From NCBI RefSeq assembly GCF_005848555.1, contig NZ_CP040518.1, positions 3,363,501 through 3,427,500 on the forward strand: a stretch of 64,000 bases of DNA, in the 5' to 3' direction. Made by a program: the position numbers and the translations under genes. The notes beneath the pieces are model-generated. The model made no database searches. It was given only the letters and a program-made list of their open reading frames with translations, and was not told where the DNA came from. Numbering within the stretch: position 1 is the first letter of the stretch; each line of letters opens with the position of its first letter. This DNA comes from Blautia sp. SC05B48 (GTDB lineage Bacteria > Bacillota > Clostridia > Lachnospirales > Lachnospiraceae). This document shows, piece by piece, positions 7,062 through 16,110 of the stretch.

Positions 7062-8510
7062 ATGGGAAAAAGAAAAGAGATAACCAGTAAGGATAATGGA
7101 AAGCAAAAAATGTGGATAATAATCACTGTCATCATAGTGTTCTTTGCTATGGCTGGCTATGCAGGAATGTCTTATTACTATTCAGACAGATTTTTTCGGG
7201 GAACAACGATCAATGGAATTAACTGTTCTGGAAAAACATCGGAAGAGGCAGAACAGGCGGTTGCTAAAAAAGCAGAGGACTATCTGCTGGAAGTAAAGGC
7301 AAGAAATCTGAAATCACAGAGTATCAATGGAAAATTGATCGGATATCGTTATGTTTCGGATGGCAGTATTTCCCAATATCTGGATGAACAAAAACCATAT
7401 AAATGGGTTCGGGGATTTTGGAAAAAGCAAAATTATACAGCCAAGGAAAATATGACCTATGATAAAGTGAGGTTAAAAGAACAGCTGGAAAAACTGGAAT
7501 GTATAAAAAAAGAGAATCAGACAGCACCAGAAGATGCTTATGTAGCTTATAAAGATTCGAAGTTTGAAATCGTACCGGAAACGGAAGGGAATACCATGGA
7601 TTTCAATGGAGCTTATCAGGCACTGTCAGAAGCGGTTACTGACAAAAAAAGAACCATTGATCTGAATAGTTGTCCGGCTGTTTATGTAAAAGCAGCAGTA
7701 CTGAAAGATGATCCAGATCTTAAAAATTCATTGGAAGAATGCCAAAATCTGATCCGGACCAAAATCGTATATATATTTGGAGAAGAAACGGTAACATTGG
7801 AGGGAGACGAGATCAGAAACTGGCTTATTTTTGATGAAAGAGGAAAGCTACAAAAAAATGAGGATGAACTGAGACAGTGTGTGGCAGAATATGTGGCACA
7901 GCTGGCTGCCACACATGATACCGTAAATACAGAGAGGGAATTTTGTACAACAAACGGACGTACTGTTCAGGTGTATAGTTCCGTTTATGGATGGAAGATC
8001 GATCAGGAAAAGGAAATAGAAACCATTATGCAGGAAATGATTGCAGGAGTACAGATAAACCGGGAACCGGTATACGCTATGCGAGCAAATGCACGGGGAA
8101 TGAATGATATAGGCAGCACGTATATTGAAGTGGACCTGTCTGCACAGCATTTATATTACTATCAGGATGGTTCTATCATTTTGGAATCGGATATTGTGTC
8201 AGGAGATATGCAGTATGCAGAACGGCAGACACCACCGGGAATTTTTCAACTGTATTACAAGAAAAGTCCATCTGTGCTGAAAGGAAAAATGTTGGAAAAT
8301 GGGAAATATGAATATGAAAGACCAGTAACTTACTGGATGCCTTTTAATGGGGGGATTGGATTTCATGATGCTTCATGGCAGCCATACTTTGGAGGAAATC
8401 GTTTCCGAGAAGGTGGTGGATCCCATGGATGCATTAATCTTCCGGCGGACAAAGCGGCAGAACTTTATAATAGGATAAACGAAAGTGTGCCAATTGTCTG
8501 TTTTTATTAA
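7062..8510 (+). CDS. L,D-transpeptidase with peptidoglycan-binding domains (YkuD family)
   Basis: 482 residues, the usual length for the Clostridia type. One N-terminal helix (about 18-40) anchors the protein outside the membrane. Two peptidoglycan-binding-like repeats (about 50-330) precede a YkuD domain (about 345-480). The catalytic motif SHGCINL carries His455 and Cys457, preceded by FHDASW. The enzyme forms 3-3 cross-links or attaches proteins in peptidoglycan, using a Cys nucleophile insensitive to most penicillins. Start: AGGGGG about 8 bases before ATG 7062. It is monocistronic, with a terminator at 8557. Confidence 0.9.
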   Translation: MGKRKEITSKDNGKQKMWIIITVIIVFFAMAGYAGMSYYYSDRFFRGTTINGINCSGKTSEEAEQAVAKKAEDYLLEVKARNLKSQSINGKLIGYRYVSDGSISQYLDEQKPYKWVRGFWKKQNYTAKENMTYDKVRLKEQLEKLECIKKENQTAPEDAYVAYKDSKFEIVPETEGNTMDFNGAYQALSEAVTDKKRTIDLNSCPAVYVKAAVLKDDPDLKNSLEECQNLIRTKIVYIFGEETVTLEGDEIRNWLIFDERGKLQKNEDELRQCVAEYVAQLAATHDTVNTEREFCTTNGRTVQVYSSVYGWKIDQEKEIETIMQEMIAGVQINREPVYAMRANARGMNDIGSTYIEVDLSAQHLYYYQDGSIILESDIVSGDMQYAERQTPPGIFQLYYKKSPSVLKGKMLENGKYEYERPVTYWMPFNGGIGFHDASWQPYFGGNRFREGGGSHGCINLPADKAAELYNRINESVPIVCFY

Positions 8511-8556
8511 AAATGGGCAGGATATATAGTTTTATATAGAGGTTTGTTTATAAAAT

Positions 8557-8586
8557 GGAAGATCTTAAATGGTCTTCTGTTTTTTT
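8557..8586 (+). terminator. Terminator of the L,D-transpeptidase gene
   Basis: GGAAGATC (8557-8564) pairs with GGTCTTCT (8571-8578) with wobbles, followed by seven T. Confidence 0.75.
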
Positions 8587-8607
8587 ATAATTATCAGCAA
8601 TAATTTC

Positions 8608-8789
8608 ATGGAAGAAAAGTGTGTATGTTCCGTCCAGATATGGAAAGAAGTCTTTGACTATTTTGACTGGGAACCGAAAAAATCGAGATAAATGAGAACT
8701 ATTCGATTGATGAAGATGCAAAGGAAACCTTGCAGGAGAAGATCAAGAGGATGCTGGTTATAGAAGCAAAACGAATGGCAGTGTATTAA
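8608..8789 (+). pseudogene. Small broken coding fragment
   Basis: A first frame (MEEKCVCSVQIWKEVFDYF and so on) stops at TAA 8689-8691. A second, shifted frame resumes as ENYSIDEDAKETLQEKIK and ends at TAA 8787-8789. Together they look like a frameshifted C-terminal fragment, possibly a phage or virulence-associated-E type protein, which is a weak guess. The rest of 8,590-8,864 shows no gene. Confidence 0.3.
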
Positions 8790-8864
8790 AATTAGGTGGA
8801 TGTAATTGAGAAAAAAATATGATATCATGTTAGTAACAAAACGGAAATTATGGAGGAATAGAGT

Positions 8865-9215
8865 GTGAAAAAATGCAAATATTGTGGCAAAAAACTCAAT
8901 GATAATTTTGAATTTTGTAACAGTAAATGTGAAAATTGTTATGAAAAGATGATGGATAAAGACAGCCATAAAATCAAGTATTTTACATTAGGCATTATTT
9001 TGGGATTCTTAGTTATGTTTTATGGCATTATTTCTAACAATAATGTCTTTATAATAGGAATTGGGATTGTAGTAATGGGTATAGATGTTGTTTTATTGCC
9101 ATTTACAACTCCTGAAACAATTAATTTTCTAGGATATCAAAAGTCAAAATTCGCAGGAAGAATATCAGGCATATTGATCATAGCAGTTGGAGTATGGATG
9201 TGTTTTATTCAATGA
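8865..9215 (+). CDS. Zinc-ribbon membrane protein
   Basis: 116 residues. The N-terminal zinc ribbon has CKYCGK and then CNSKCENC, and about three membrane helices follow (about 38-56, 60-80, 95-115). Start GTG at 8865 with TGGAGG about 11 bases upstream. Proteins with this ribbon-plus-helices plan are common in Firmicutes and have no known function. The gene lies at the head of a row of small membrane-protein genes (9273, 9517). Confidence 0.6.
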   Translation: MKKCKYCGKKLNDNFEFCNSKCENCYEKMMDKDSHKIKYFTLGIILGFLVMFYGIISNNNVFIIGIGIVVMGIDVVLLPFTTPETINFLGYQKSKFAGRISGILIIAVGVWMCFIQ

Positions 9216-9272
9216 TAAATCCCAGCCTGCAAAATTGAAAATAAATTGAAAGTCACGAAATCGGAGGAGTTA

Positions 9273-9469
9273 ATGATTATGTGGAATGAATTAGGCTTAA
9301 GCGGGGAACCGCAATTATTATTTTGATTGCGCTGTATTTCGTCATCAAATGGGCAGTGAAAAATGGAATCAAAGAAGCCTACAGTGCCATTACTGGAAAG
9401 AAAACGGAAGAAGATGTCAGAAACGAAAAAGAATTGAAAGAACTCGGATTTGAGTTAGAAGATAAATAA
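9273..9469 (+). pseudogene. DUF6019-like small membrane protein, frameshifted
   Basis: ATG 9273 or 9279 follows GGAGGAG and encodes MWNELGLSG. The frame then hits TGA shortly after. Shifting one base at the GGGG run (9303-9306) continues as TAIIILIALYFVIKWAVKNG, IKEAYSAITGKKTEED and a charged tail to TAA 9467-9469. The 'LGLSG..(helix)..FVIKWAVKNGIKEAY' plan is that of DUF6019-type proteins. A single indel in a G run breaks it, which may be a real mutation or an assembly error. Confidence 0.6.
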
Positions 9470-9516
9470 AAGTTTGGAGAATTGAGAAAATCGGGATTTG
9501 GAGGAGATTCTTATTT

Positions 9517-9705
9517 ATGAAAAAAGGGATAAACAAATCAATTTTATTTTACATTGCATCAGTTCTGTTTTTCATAGCGTCAGCTATTGGCTTTACGAGT
9601 GGAAATGAAAGTTCTATGGCTATAGTATGGTTATGTCTTGGTTCTTCATTTCTTTGCTTGGGTTCGACTCATAAGAAAAAGGAAAACAATACAGATGATA
9701 AATAA
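9517..9705 (+). CDS. Small two-helix membrane protein
   Basis: 62 residues with two hydrophobic helices (about 9-27 and 34-50) joined by TSGNESS, then a hydrophilic tail (HKKKENNTDDK). GGAGGAGATTC lies before the ATG with about 11-base spacing. There are no recognisable motifs; I would call it a hypothetical membrane protein. Confidence 0.5.
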   Translation: MKKGINKSILFYIASVLFFIASAIGFTSGNESSMAIVWLCLGSSFLCLGSTHKKKENNTDDK

Positions 9706-9854
9706 TTTCCTGCTTGTATTGTTGGAAAATCGGGATTCATAGAGTTCTTTTGTGATTTGCAACTGCTGGTTGACAGATTTACAGCCCGGAATGGTGGAAT
9801 GCAAACAGCAAAACTGTTATATTGAGCTCATAAAATCTGCAAAAGGAGAAAAAA

Positions 9855-10865
9855 ATGATTTTAGCTGATAAGATTACAGAGGAAAGAAAAAAGAATGGAT
9901 GGTCACAGGAAGAACTAGCCAATCAGTTGGGCGTATCCAGACAGGCAGTATCTAAGTGGGAAAGTGCAGGAGCTGTTCCAGATTTGCAAAGAATTTTACA
10001 GATGTCGGAGCTATTTTGTGTTAGTACAGATTACCTATTAAAAGATGAAATGAAAGCAGAAAATATCACCTATCACGAAAGTACTGAAAGCTATGCAGAA
10101 CCGTTGAAAAAAGTAACTATGGAGAATGCAAATGAATTTCTTGACATGAAAAGAAATGGATCCAAAGTAGTGGCAAACGCAACAAGTATGTGTATCTCAA
10201 GTCCAATATTATTGATTGTTCTTGTGACAATGGCAGAAGATGACGTATTTCATGTTTCGGAATCTCTGGCAACAGTATTTGGATGTGTTTTTCTGCTTGG
10301 AATGGTTGCGGCAGCCGTCTTTTTGTTTATTACATATGGAATGCGAGAATCACATATGGAACATTTTGAAAAAGAATGCTTTGAAACAGAGTATGGTGTA
10401 TCTGGAATAGTACGAGAAAAAAAAGATTCCTATGAACCGATTTTTATCAGAGGAACAGCTGTTGGGGTAGTGCTTTGTATACTGGCAGTGATTCCGACAA
10501 TTATTGCCGGAGCCATGGAAACGTCTGACTATTGTTTCGGCCTTTCCGTTGGATTGCTGCTGTTCATACTTGCAATAGGAGTGAATCTGTTGGTTCGTGT
10601 TGGGATGGTAAAAAGCAGTTACGATACCCTTCTTCAGGAAGGCGAATATACAAAAGAAGAAAAACTGTTTAAGAAAAAGACTGACACGTTTTCTGGTGTA
10701 TATTGGTGCTTGACTACAGCGATTTACCTTGCATGGAGCTTCTGGACGATGAGCTGGGATATTACATGGATTGTATGGCCGGTTGCTGGTGTTTTGTTTG
10801 CAGCATTGCTTGGTGTGGTAAAAATGGTGTTAAAGAATGACAGTGAAACTCAGCACTATATTTAA
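9855..10865 (+). CDS. XRE-family regulator with a membrane domain
   Basis: 336 residues. The N-terminal Cro/C1-type HTH (about 5-60) contains GWSQEELANQLGVSRQAVSK. After a linker there are about five membrane helices (from residue about 110 to the end). Membrane-tethered XRE regulators of this layout are common in Lachnospiraceae and often sit beside transporters or small membrane proteins. The ligand is unknown. AAAGGAG precedes ATG 9855. Binding to its own promoter is likely but cannot be seen. Confidence 0.8.
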   Translation: MILADKITEERKKNGWSQEELANQLGVSRQAVSKWESAGAVPDLQRILQMSELFCVSTDYLLKDEMKAENITYHESTESYAEPLKKVTMENANEFLDMKRNGSKVVANATSMCISSPILLIVLVTMAEDDVFHVSESLATVFGCVFLLGMVAAAVFLFITYGMRESHMEHFEKECFETEYGVSGIVREKKDSYEPIFIRGTAVGVVLCILAVIPTIIAGAMETSDYCFGLSVGLLLFILAIGVNLLVRVGMVKSSYDTLLQEGEYTKEEKLFKKKTDTFSGVYWCLTTAIYLAWSFWTMSWDITWIVWPVAGVLFAALLGVVKMVLKNDSETQHYI

Positions 10866-11004
10866 GATGGAGTTAAGTTTTTTTTCGCATATTATACGCA
10901 TCCAGAACTTCCAGTTGACCGAGCTATTTAGAGCGAATGATGCTTCTTGTCCAAAGAGCAAGAAAAGGTAGATTAGAAAGTGTTTTTTACAGGCAGGTGA
11001 TTAG

Positions 11005-11721
11005 ATGAATGATCAATTCTTACAAGGAGTATTATTCGATTGGAATAGAATTGATAACGATAGTTATTTAAAGAGAATTAAGGCTTTTAAAGAGATTGAA
11101 AAACTTGTTTTCAATAAACCAATTACCTTTTTTGTCGGAGAAAATGGCAGTGGTAAATCGACTTTATTGGAGGCACTTGCTGTAGCACATGGTTTTAATC
11201 CGGAGGGTGGAACAAAGAATTATGTTTTTTCTACGCATGATACACATTCAGAATTGTGTGATGCGATAAGAATTTCCAAAGGCTATCGGAAGGAAAAGTG
11301 GGGTTATTTTCTTAGGGCTGAAAGTTTTTATAATGTTGCAACGAAGGAAGAAGAATATGCGGATCTCACACATCCTTCCGCTAAATACCATGAAAAATCA
11401 CATGGAGAGAGTTTTCTCGCATTGGCACAGAATAATCTGCGTCCAAATGGCTTGTATCTTTTTGACGAACCTGAAGCTGCATTATCCCCACAGAGACAGC
11501 TTACATTGTTGATGCAAATATATAGTTGTGCAAAAGAGGGAGCACAGTTTATTATAGTTACGCATTCGCCAATTTTGTTAGGAATACCTGATGCAGATAT
11601 CTATTGTTTTGATGATGGACGAATACATTTATGCGAATATGAAGAAACAGAGAGCTATCGGATAACAGAAATGTTCATAAACAACAGGCAGATGCTGTTG
11701 GATAAATTGCTAACAGATTAG
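11005..11721 (+). CDS. AAA ATPase, SMC/RecF-like (AAA_15/AAA_21 type)
   Basis: 238 residues. Walker A is [16 protein letters not shown] (about 46-61), Walker B is GLYLFDEPEAALS (about 150-162), and a His switch lies in IIVTHSPILL. The signature-like SHGESFLAL precedes Walker B. It has the minimal ABC-ATPase head without a coiled coil, and no DNA-binding or nuclease domain. Such solitary proteins are sometimes cargo of mobile or defence loci. The start at 11005 follows AGGTGATTAG. No partner gene is adjacent, so its role cannot be assigned. Confidence 0.8.
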   Translation: MNDQFLQGVLFDWNRIDNDSYLKRIKAFKEIEKLVFNKPITFFVGENGSGKSTLLEALAVAHGFNPEGGTKNYVFSTHDTHSELCDAIRISKGYRKEKWGYFLRAESFYNVATKEEEYADLTHPSAKYHEKSHGESFLALAQNNLRPNGLYLFDEPEAALSPQRQLTLLMQIYSCAKEGAQFIIVTHSPILLGIPDADIYCFDDGRIHLCEYEETESYRITEMFINNRQMLLDKLLTD

Positions 11722-11790
11722 ATAATAAAGGAATCGACGGATTCAAGTTTGTGAAATTAAGAAAATCTGGATTGTAGAGGAAAATATTAC

Positions 11791-12403
11791 ATGAAGAAAT
11801 TAGTATTGGTATCATTAAAAACGTTTGCCTTTTTTGTAGACTGGGCTATATGTGCTTGAATTTTGCCTATACCAGATACAAAAAGTGCGGCAGTCTGGAG
11901 ATTTTGGGCAGAATTGATTCCATTATTGTCAGTTATTGGTTTTACAATTATTTTCAGCTTTTATCAATAGCGTTATGCAGGAAGTGTTAGTTCGTGGTTA
12001 CTTGTATCAGATGATAAAAAATAATTACAACATCGTTGTCGCTGTCCTTATCTCTACCGGATTATTTACATTTGCACATGGTGGGGCTTTTGAAGCAGGA
12101 ATACTTCCCGTACTAAACGTTATAACAATGAGTCTTTTCGTGACGGCAGTTTTGGAATACACGGAATCCTTAGTTGCTCCGATTGTAATCCATTTTTTAT
12201 GGAATGGAGTTGGTGCAATTATTTTGGGTGGAGTATCATTAGCAGAAGATTATCCGCATTTGTTCAACATGGTAATTAGTGGAAATTCAATTTTGTCGGG
12301 TGGCAGCTGTAAAATTGAAGGTAGCATAGTTGTACTGGTTATGAACTTGACTTTAATTTTGGGATTCGTAATGGCAAAAAAGAAAAGAGACAAAAATCTA
12401 TAA
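11791..12403 (+). pseudogene. CPBP-family intramembrane protease, broken
   Basis: ATG 11791 follows AGAGG and encodes KKLVLVSLKTFAFFVDWAI, but TGA at 11857-11859 interrupts it. A frameshift follows near 11965, after which the frame runs to TAA 12403. The C-terminal two thirds carry the CPBP (Abi) signature: QEVLVRGYLYQ (catalytic Glu), FTFAHGG (His), and HFLWNG. Intact members are membrane proteases, sometimes giving bacteriocin self-immunity. Two independent lesions make this a true pseudogene. Confidence 0.8.
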
Positions 12404-12574
12404 TTTCAGTTTTATTATACTTTTCTAATTCGAGACACACTGTGTCCTGAATTGAACTGGTCACATTATCGTGTCTTGATGCGTATAAATGATGAGAAGG
12501 CAATAACAAATGCAATGTAGACTTGGGATATAAAAAACTATACTATAGAAAAAGCGTTAGAGGTGGCATCAGGA

Positions 12575-13234
12575 ATGAAAAATAAAATTTTGGTGATAGA
12601 AGATGACCGTGCAATTTCAGAATTGCTGTGCATGAATCTGGAAGCGGCAGGATATGAGACTGTGGCAGCTTATGATGGGGAAGAAGCCCAGCGGCTGCTC
12701 TTATGGCATGAGGATGCAGATATGGCAGTGGTGGATATCATGCTGCCGGGAAAAGACGGATTTGCACTTATGGAGGATTTTAAAAAGAAAGATATTCCGG
12801 TGCTCTACCTGACTGCAAAGGATGATGTGGCTTCCAAGGTGAAGGGATTAAAGCTGGGTGCGGAAGATTATATGGTAAAACCTTTTGAGATGCTGGAACT
12901 TCTGGTACGCATTGAGAAGGTACTGGAGAGGACGGGACGGGCCAAGAAAGTCTTAACGGTCCGGAACATCCTGGTGGACATGCAAAGCCATCAGGTCTAC
13001 AAAGACGGGCTTCCGGTAAGCCTAAAGCCAATGGAATATGACCTCTTTGTGCTGCTCCTGCAAAATAAGAATATTGCGCTTGGAAGGGAAGAACTGTTAA
13101 AACGGGTCTGGGGAGAAGACTACCTGGGAGAAAGCAGGACGGTGGATGTCCATATCGGACAGCTCAGAAAAAAGCTGGAACTTTATGATGAGATCAGGAC
13201 GATCCCGAAACTTGGATACCGTCTGGAGGAATAA
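12575..13234 (+). CDS. OmpR/VanR-type response regulator
   Basis: 219 residues. The receiver domain has acidic residues E9-D11, phosphoacceptor D54 in AVVDIMLPG and K103 or thereabouts in YMVKPF. The C-terminal winged helix ends SRTVDVHIGQLRKKLEL. The frame also opens at GTG 12563, but ATG 12575 has GAGGTGG at proper spacing. It is followed two bases later by its histidine kinase gene, which is frameshifted. The pair and the lipoprotein after it form one regulatory cassette. Confidence 0.9.
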   Translation: MKNKILVIEDDRAISELLCMNLEAAGYETVAAYDGEEAQRLLLWHEDADMAVVDIMLPGKDGFALMEDFKKKDIPVLYLTAKDDVASKVKGLKLGAEDYMVKPFEMLELLVRIEKVLERTGRAKKVLTVRNILVDMQSHQVYKDGLPVSLKPMEYDLFVLLLQNKNIALGREELLKRVWGEDYLGESRTVDVHIGQLRKKLELYDEIRTIPKLGYRLEE

Positions 13235-13236
13235 GG

Positions 13237-14495
13237 ATGAAGCTGTGGAAACGAACGGTACTTCTTATGCTGGTAACGTTATTATGTGCCCTGCTCCCAG
13301 TGGGAACGCTAAGTCTTTATATCACAGGAAAACGAAGCCTCAATAATGCTGCAGAGACCTACGGAAGACAGCTGGAAAATGGCAAGATACTCCTGGAACA
13401 ATTTTGGGATAACAGCAAATATGAGCAGATGTCCGAGACTGGAAAGCGGGCTTATATGGGATTTCAGTTCCAGCGATGCTGTGGGGAAGGCATGGCCCTG
13501 ATCGACCGAAAAAGCAATGCCGTCATTGAAAACCTGACAGATTATAAAGTGGTGGGACTCGAAAATTTAGGCTTAAAGGATGAAGGAGATCCGTATGCCT
13601 ACAAGATACAGAAACTGGGACAGAAATACCTCCTTCTCCAGCTGGAACCATTATCCAGACCGGAAGGATACGAAGTCCTCTCTGTCCGGGAAGTCACAGG
13701 GCTTTTTGCAGAGCTGAGACAGACCGCTGTCTGGTTTTTGGGAATTTATCTGGCTGTGTTCCTGATCGCCGGCCTTTTTATTTATATGATGATGCGAAGA
13801 ACTGTGGAACAGATGGAGAAGCTACAGGAAGTGGCAGAGAAACAGGAGCTGCTCATGGGGCACTTTCCCATGAAATGCGTACCCCGTTAACGTCCATTAT
13901 CGGGTATTCGGATACCCTGCGCCATGTAAAGCTGAAAGATGAACAGAAAGACCGGGCACTGGAACATATCAACCGGGAGGGAAAACGCCTGGAGGCTCTT
14001 TCTGGGAAGATGCTACAGATGCTGGGGCTTTATCAGAACCATGCCATACAGATGGAAATGACCATGGCAGGTGACCTTTTAAACCATGTCATAGACATGG
14101 AAAAAGAACAGGCAGAAAAGAAAGCGGTGCACCTCAAGATGGAATGTGAAGCCTTTTCCATGAAAATGGATCCGGCCTTGATGGAAAGCCTTCTGATAAA
14201 CCTGATCGACAATGCCCTAAAGGCTACGGATGCCGGTGGAAGCATTTGGGTAAAGGCTTATGAGAAAGCTGGAAAAAAGATCTTTGAGGTGTCGGATACC
14301 GGAATGGGGATCCCGGAGGAAGAACTGGGAAAGATCACAGATGCATTCTATATGGTGGACAAATCACGAAGCCGAAAAGAAGGCGGATCCGGACTTGGGC
14401 TGGCACTCTGTGTGAAGGTGGCTGAAATCCATGGCGGATGCTTGAAAATCGAAAGCAGACAGAGAGAGGGGGCCACGGTAAGAGCCATCTTCTGA
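13237..14495 (+). pseudogene. Sensor histidine kinase, frameshifted at the H box
   Basis: The first part (13237-13890) has two membrane helices (about 7-28 and 165-188) around an extracellular sensor. It goes out of frame at GGGCACTTTCCCATG (about 13858-13872). The other frame continues as HEMRTPLTSIIGYSD (the phosphorylated His) through NLIDNALKA (N box), DTGMGIP (G1) and GGSGLGLALC (G2) to 14495. Restoring one base in the TTTCCC stretch gives a full kinase of about 420 residues. As written it cannot phosphorylate its regulator. The lesion may be real or a sequencing slip. Confidence 0.8.
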
Positions 14496-14541
14496 TTTAC
14501 AATTTGTTTACATCTTGATGAATACATCGGCGAAGCAATAT

Positions 14542-14577
14542 GGTACTCTTTTCTCATAAGAAGAGGGTACCTTTTTT
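14542..14577 (+). terminator. Terminator after the kinase
   Basis: GGTACTCTT (14542-14550) pairs with AAGAGGGTACC (14561-14571), with one bulged position, followed by six T. It separates the two-component genes from the lipoprotein gene. Confidence 0.8.
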
Positions 14578-14605
14578 AATACCGAAAGGAAAGGATGGAA
14601 AAAGG

Positions 14606-15987
14606 ATGAAGAAAATAAGAATGTTTATGGGAGCCGTTCTGTGTATGAATCTTTTGACATTATCCGGATGTGACCGTGTTGTCCAGTCTGCTGTTGTGGA
14701 AGAAAAGAATCAGACAGAACAGAAAAATGAAGAGAAAAAGGAAACAGTTCAGAAAACCGTCGCAGAACAGGTAGAGGCACCGGAAACATACCAGACAACA
14801 ATCCAAGCAGATCTAAGATCAGCGGACCGGGAGGATAAAGAAACCCCGATGAATTTTACCCTGACAGCGGATGCACCGGTAAAAGTCCCGGATGTAGATG
14901 CAATCTGTTTAAAAAAAGTAAAAAGGGTGGCGATTCCTGAAGAAGAACAGAATAAAATAAAAGACACATTCGGAAAAGGACAGCCCATGCAGGAAGAGAA
15001 GAATGAGAATGAACAGGCGGGACATATACAGTAGATGGACTGACCTATCGGTATTCTTATACACAGAGTGAGCAGGTATCGGATGTGGAGGAACTCGGAT
15101 TTGGGATAGCGAAGTTTATCTTTGACGATTGTGGAGACATGACCCTGGAATCGAGTGAGAAAAAAGAAAGGGAAGAACGCTTTCAAAATTATATAAAGGC
15201 AGGAAGCGGGAAAGTATCTGAAAAGGAAGCAAAGGAGAAGGTTTCAGGTCTTGTGTCCGGAAACTGGGAGATATTTGAAAGTTCCTCAAAAGCACTTACT
15301 GAAGGAAGCACTACCCTGGAAAAAGATGATTTCATTTTTGAACGGATGATAGACGGGGTTCCGGTTAATTATGTGAGGGAAACCTCTCTGCCTGTTAATG
15401 AGCAGGCTCTTGAATGGGAAAATGAGGACGGAACACTTCATGAAGGACAGTCTGAAGGATGGGAAAATGAAGTACTGACGATGGACTTTTGCAGTGGGAC
15501 ACTTCAGAGTTTTCTGCACCGAAATCCCATAGAAGCATCGAATGCTTCCGATGAGAGGCTGTTCTTACTTCCTTTTGATGAGGTCAAGGATATCTTTGAA
15601 AAAACGATCACTTTGCAGGTAATGACAGAAGACAAGAATCGGCTGATCTCTGTCGATGGAGGAAGCCACTACCGTTATCCGTCCATTGATGCACAGAGTG
15701 CGGAGATAACCATAACAAAGGTACAACTGGGTTATATGTGCATGCCAGACAGTGAAGGCAGCGATACCGAAGCAGTCCTGATCCCGGTGTGGGATTTTTA
15801 TGGAACCTGGACATCCAAAGAGCCAGAGTATGAGTACGGAAATGGGGAGGATGGACCGGTCATGGGAGACGTGACGATGGATGCTGCAGGTGTTCCACTC
15901 CTTACGATTGATGCACGGGATGGAAACGTAATACAAAGGATTCAGGCTGGATGGGCGGCTTCTATGGGTTCCAAGGATATAAAATAG
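14606..15987 (+). pseudogene. DUF6034-like lipoprotein, frameshifted
   Basis: ATG 14606 follows GGAAAAAGG. The N-terminus KKIRMFMGAVLCMNLLTLSG, then Cys, is a lipoprotein signal with lipobox LSGC, followed by a Glu/Lys/Gln-rich linker. The first frame ends at TAG 15032-15034. The other frame continues from about 15015 (TYTVDGLTYRYSYTQSEQ) to 15987 with a large beta-rich domain ending LLTIDARDGNVIQRI. A single indel near GCGGGA (15016-15021) splits it. The combined length of about 460 residues fits DUF6034-type proteins, which I associate with such two-component cassettes. Confidence 0.65.
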
Positions 15988-16020
15988 AGTGTGAATTTCA
16001 ATTTCTAATCAATGATGACC

Positions 16021-16050
16021 GAAAGACCTGGAATTTCAGGTCTTTCTGCT
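16021..16050 (+). terminator. Terminator after the lipoprotein gene
   Basis: GAAAGACCTG (16021-16030) pairs perfectly with CAGGTCTTTC (16037-16046). Only a short T-rich stretch (TGCTTT) follows. Confidence 0.7.
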
Positions 16051-16079
16051 TTACAGGAAAAAGAAAAATACGTTATACT
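16050..16079 (+). promoter_or_regulatory. Promoter of the DUF4209-like gene
   Basis: TTTACA (16050-16055), an 18-base spacer and TATACT (16074-16079). The start would be near 16086, about 25 bases before the ATG. Confidence 0.55.
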
Positions 16080-16110
16080 TTTCCTATAGAAAAAGGTTGG
16101 AGGAATATGT

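Noticed and set aside
13858-13890. Programmed frameshift in the histidine kinase
   Set aside because: There is no slippery heptamer with a downstream stem or stimulatory ribosome site, and the adjacent lipoprotein carries a comparable accidental lesion.
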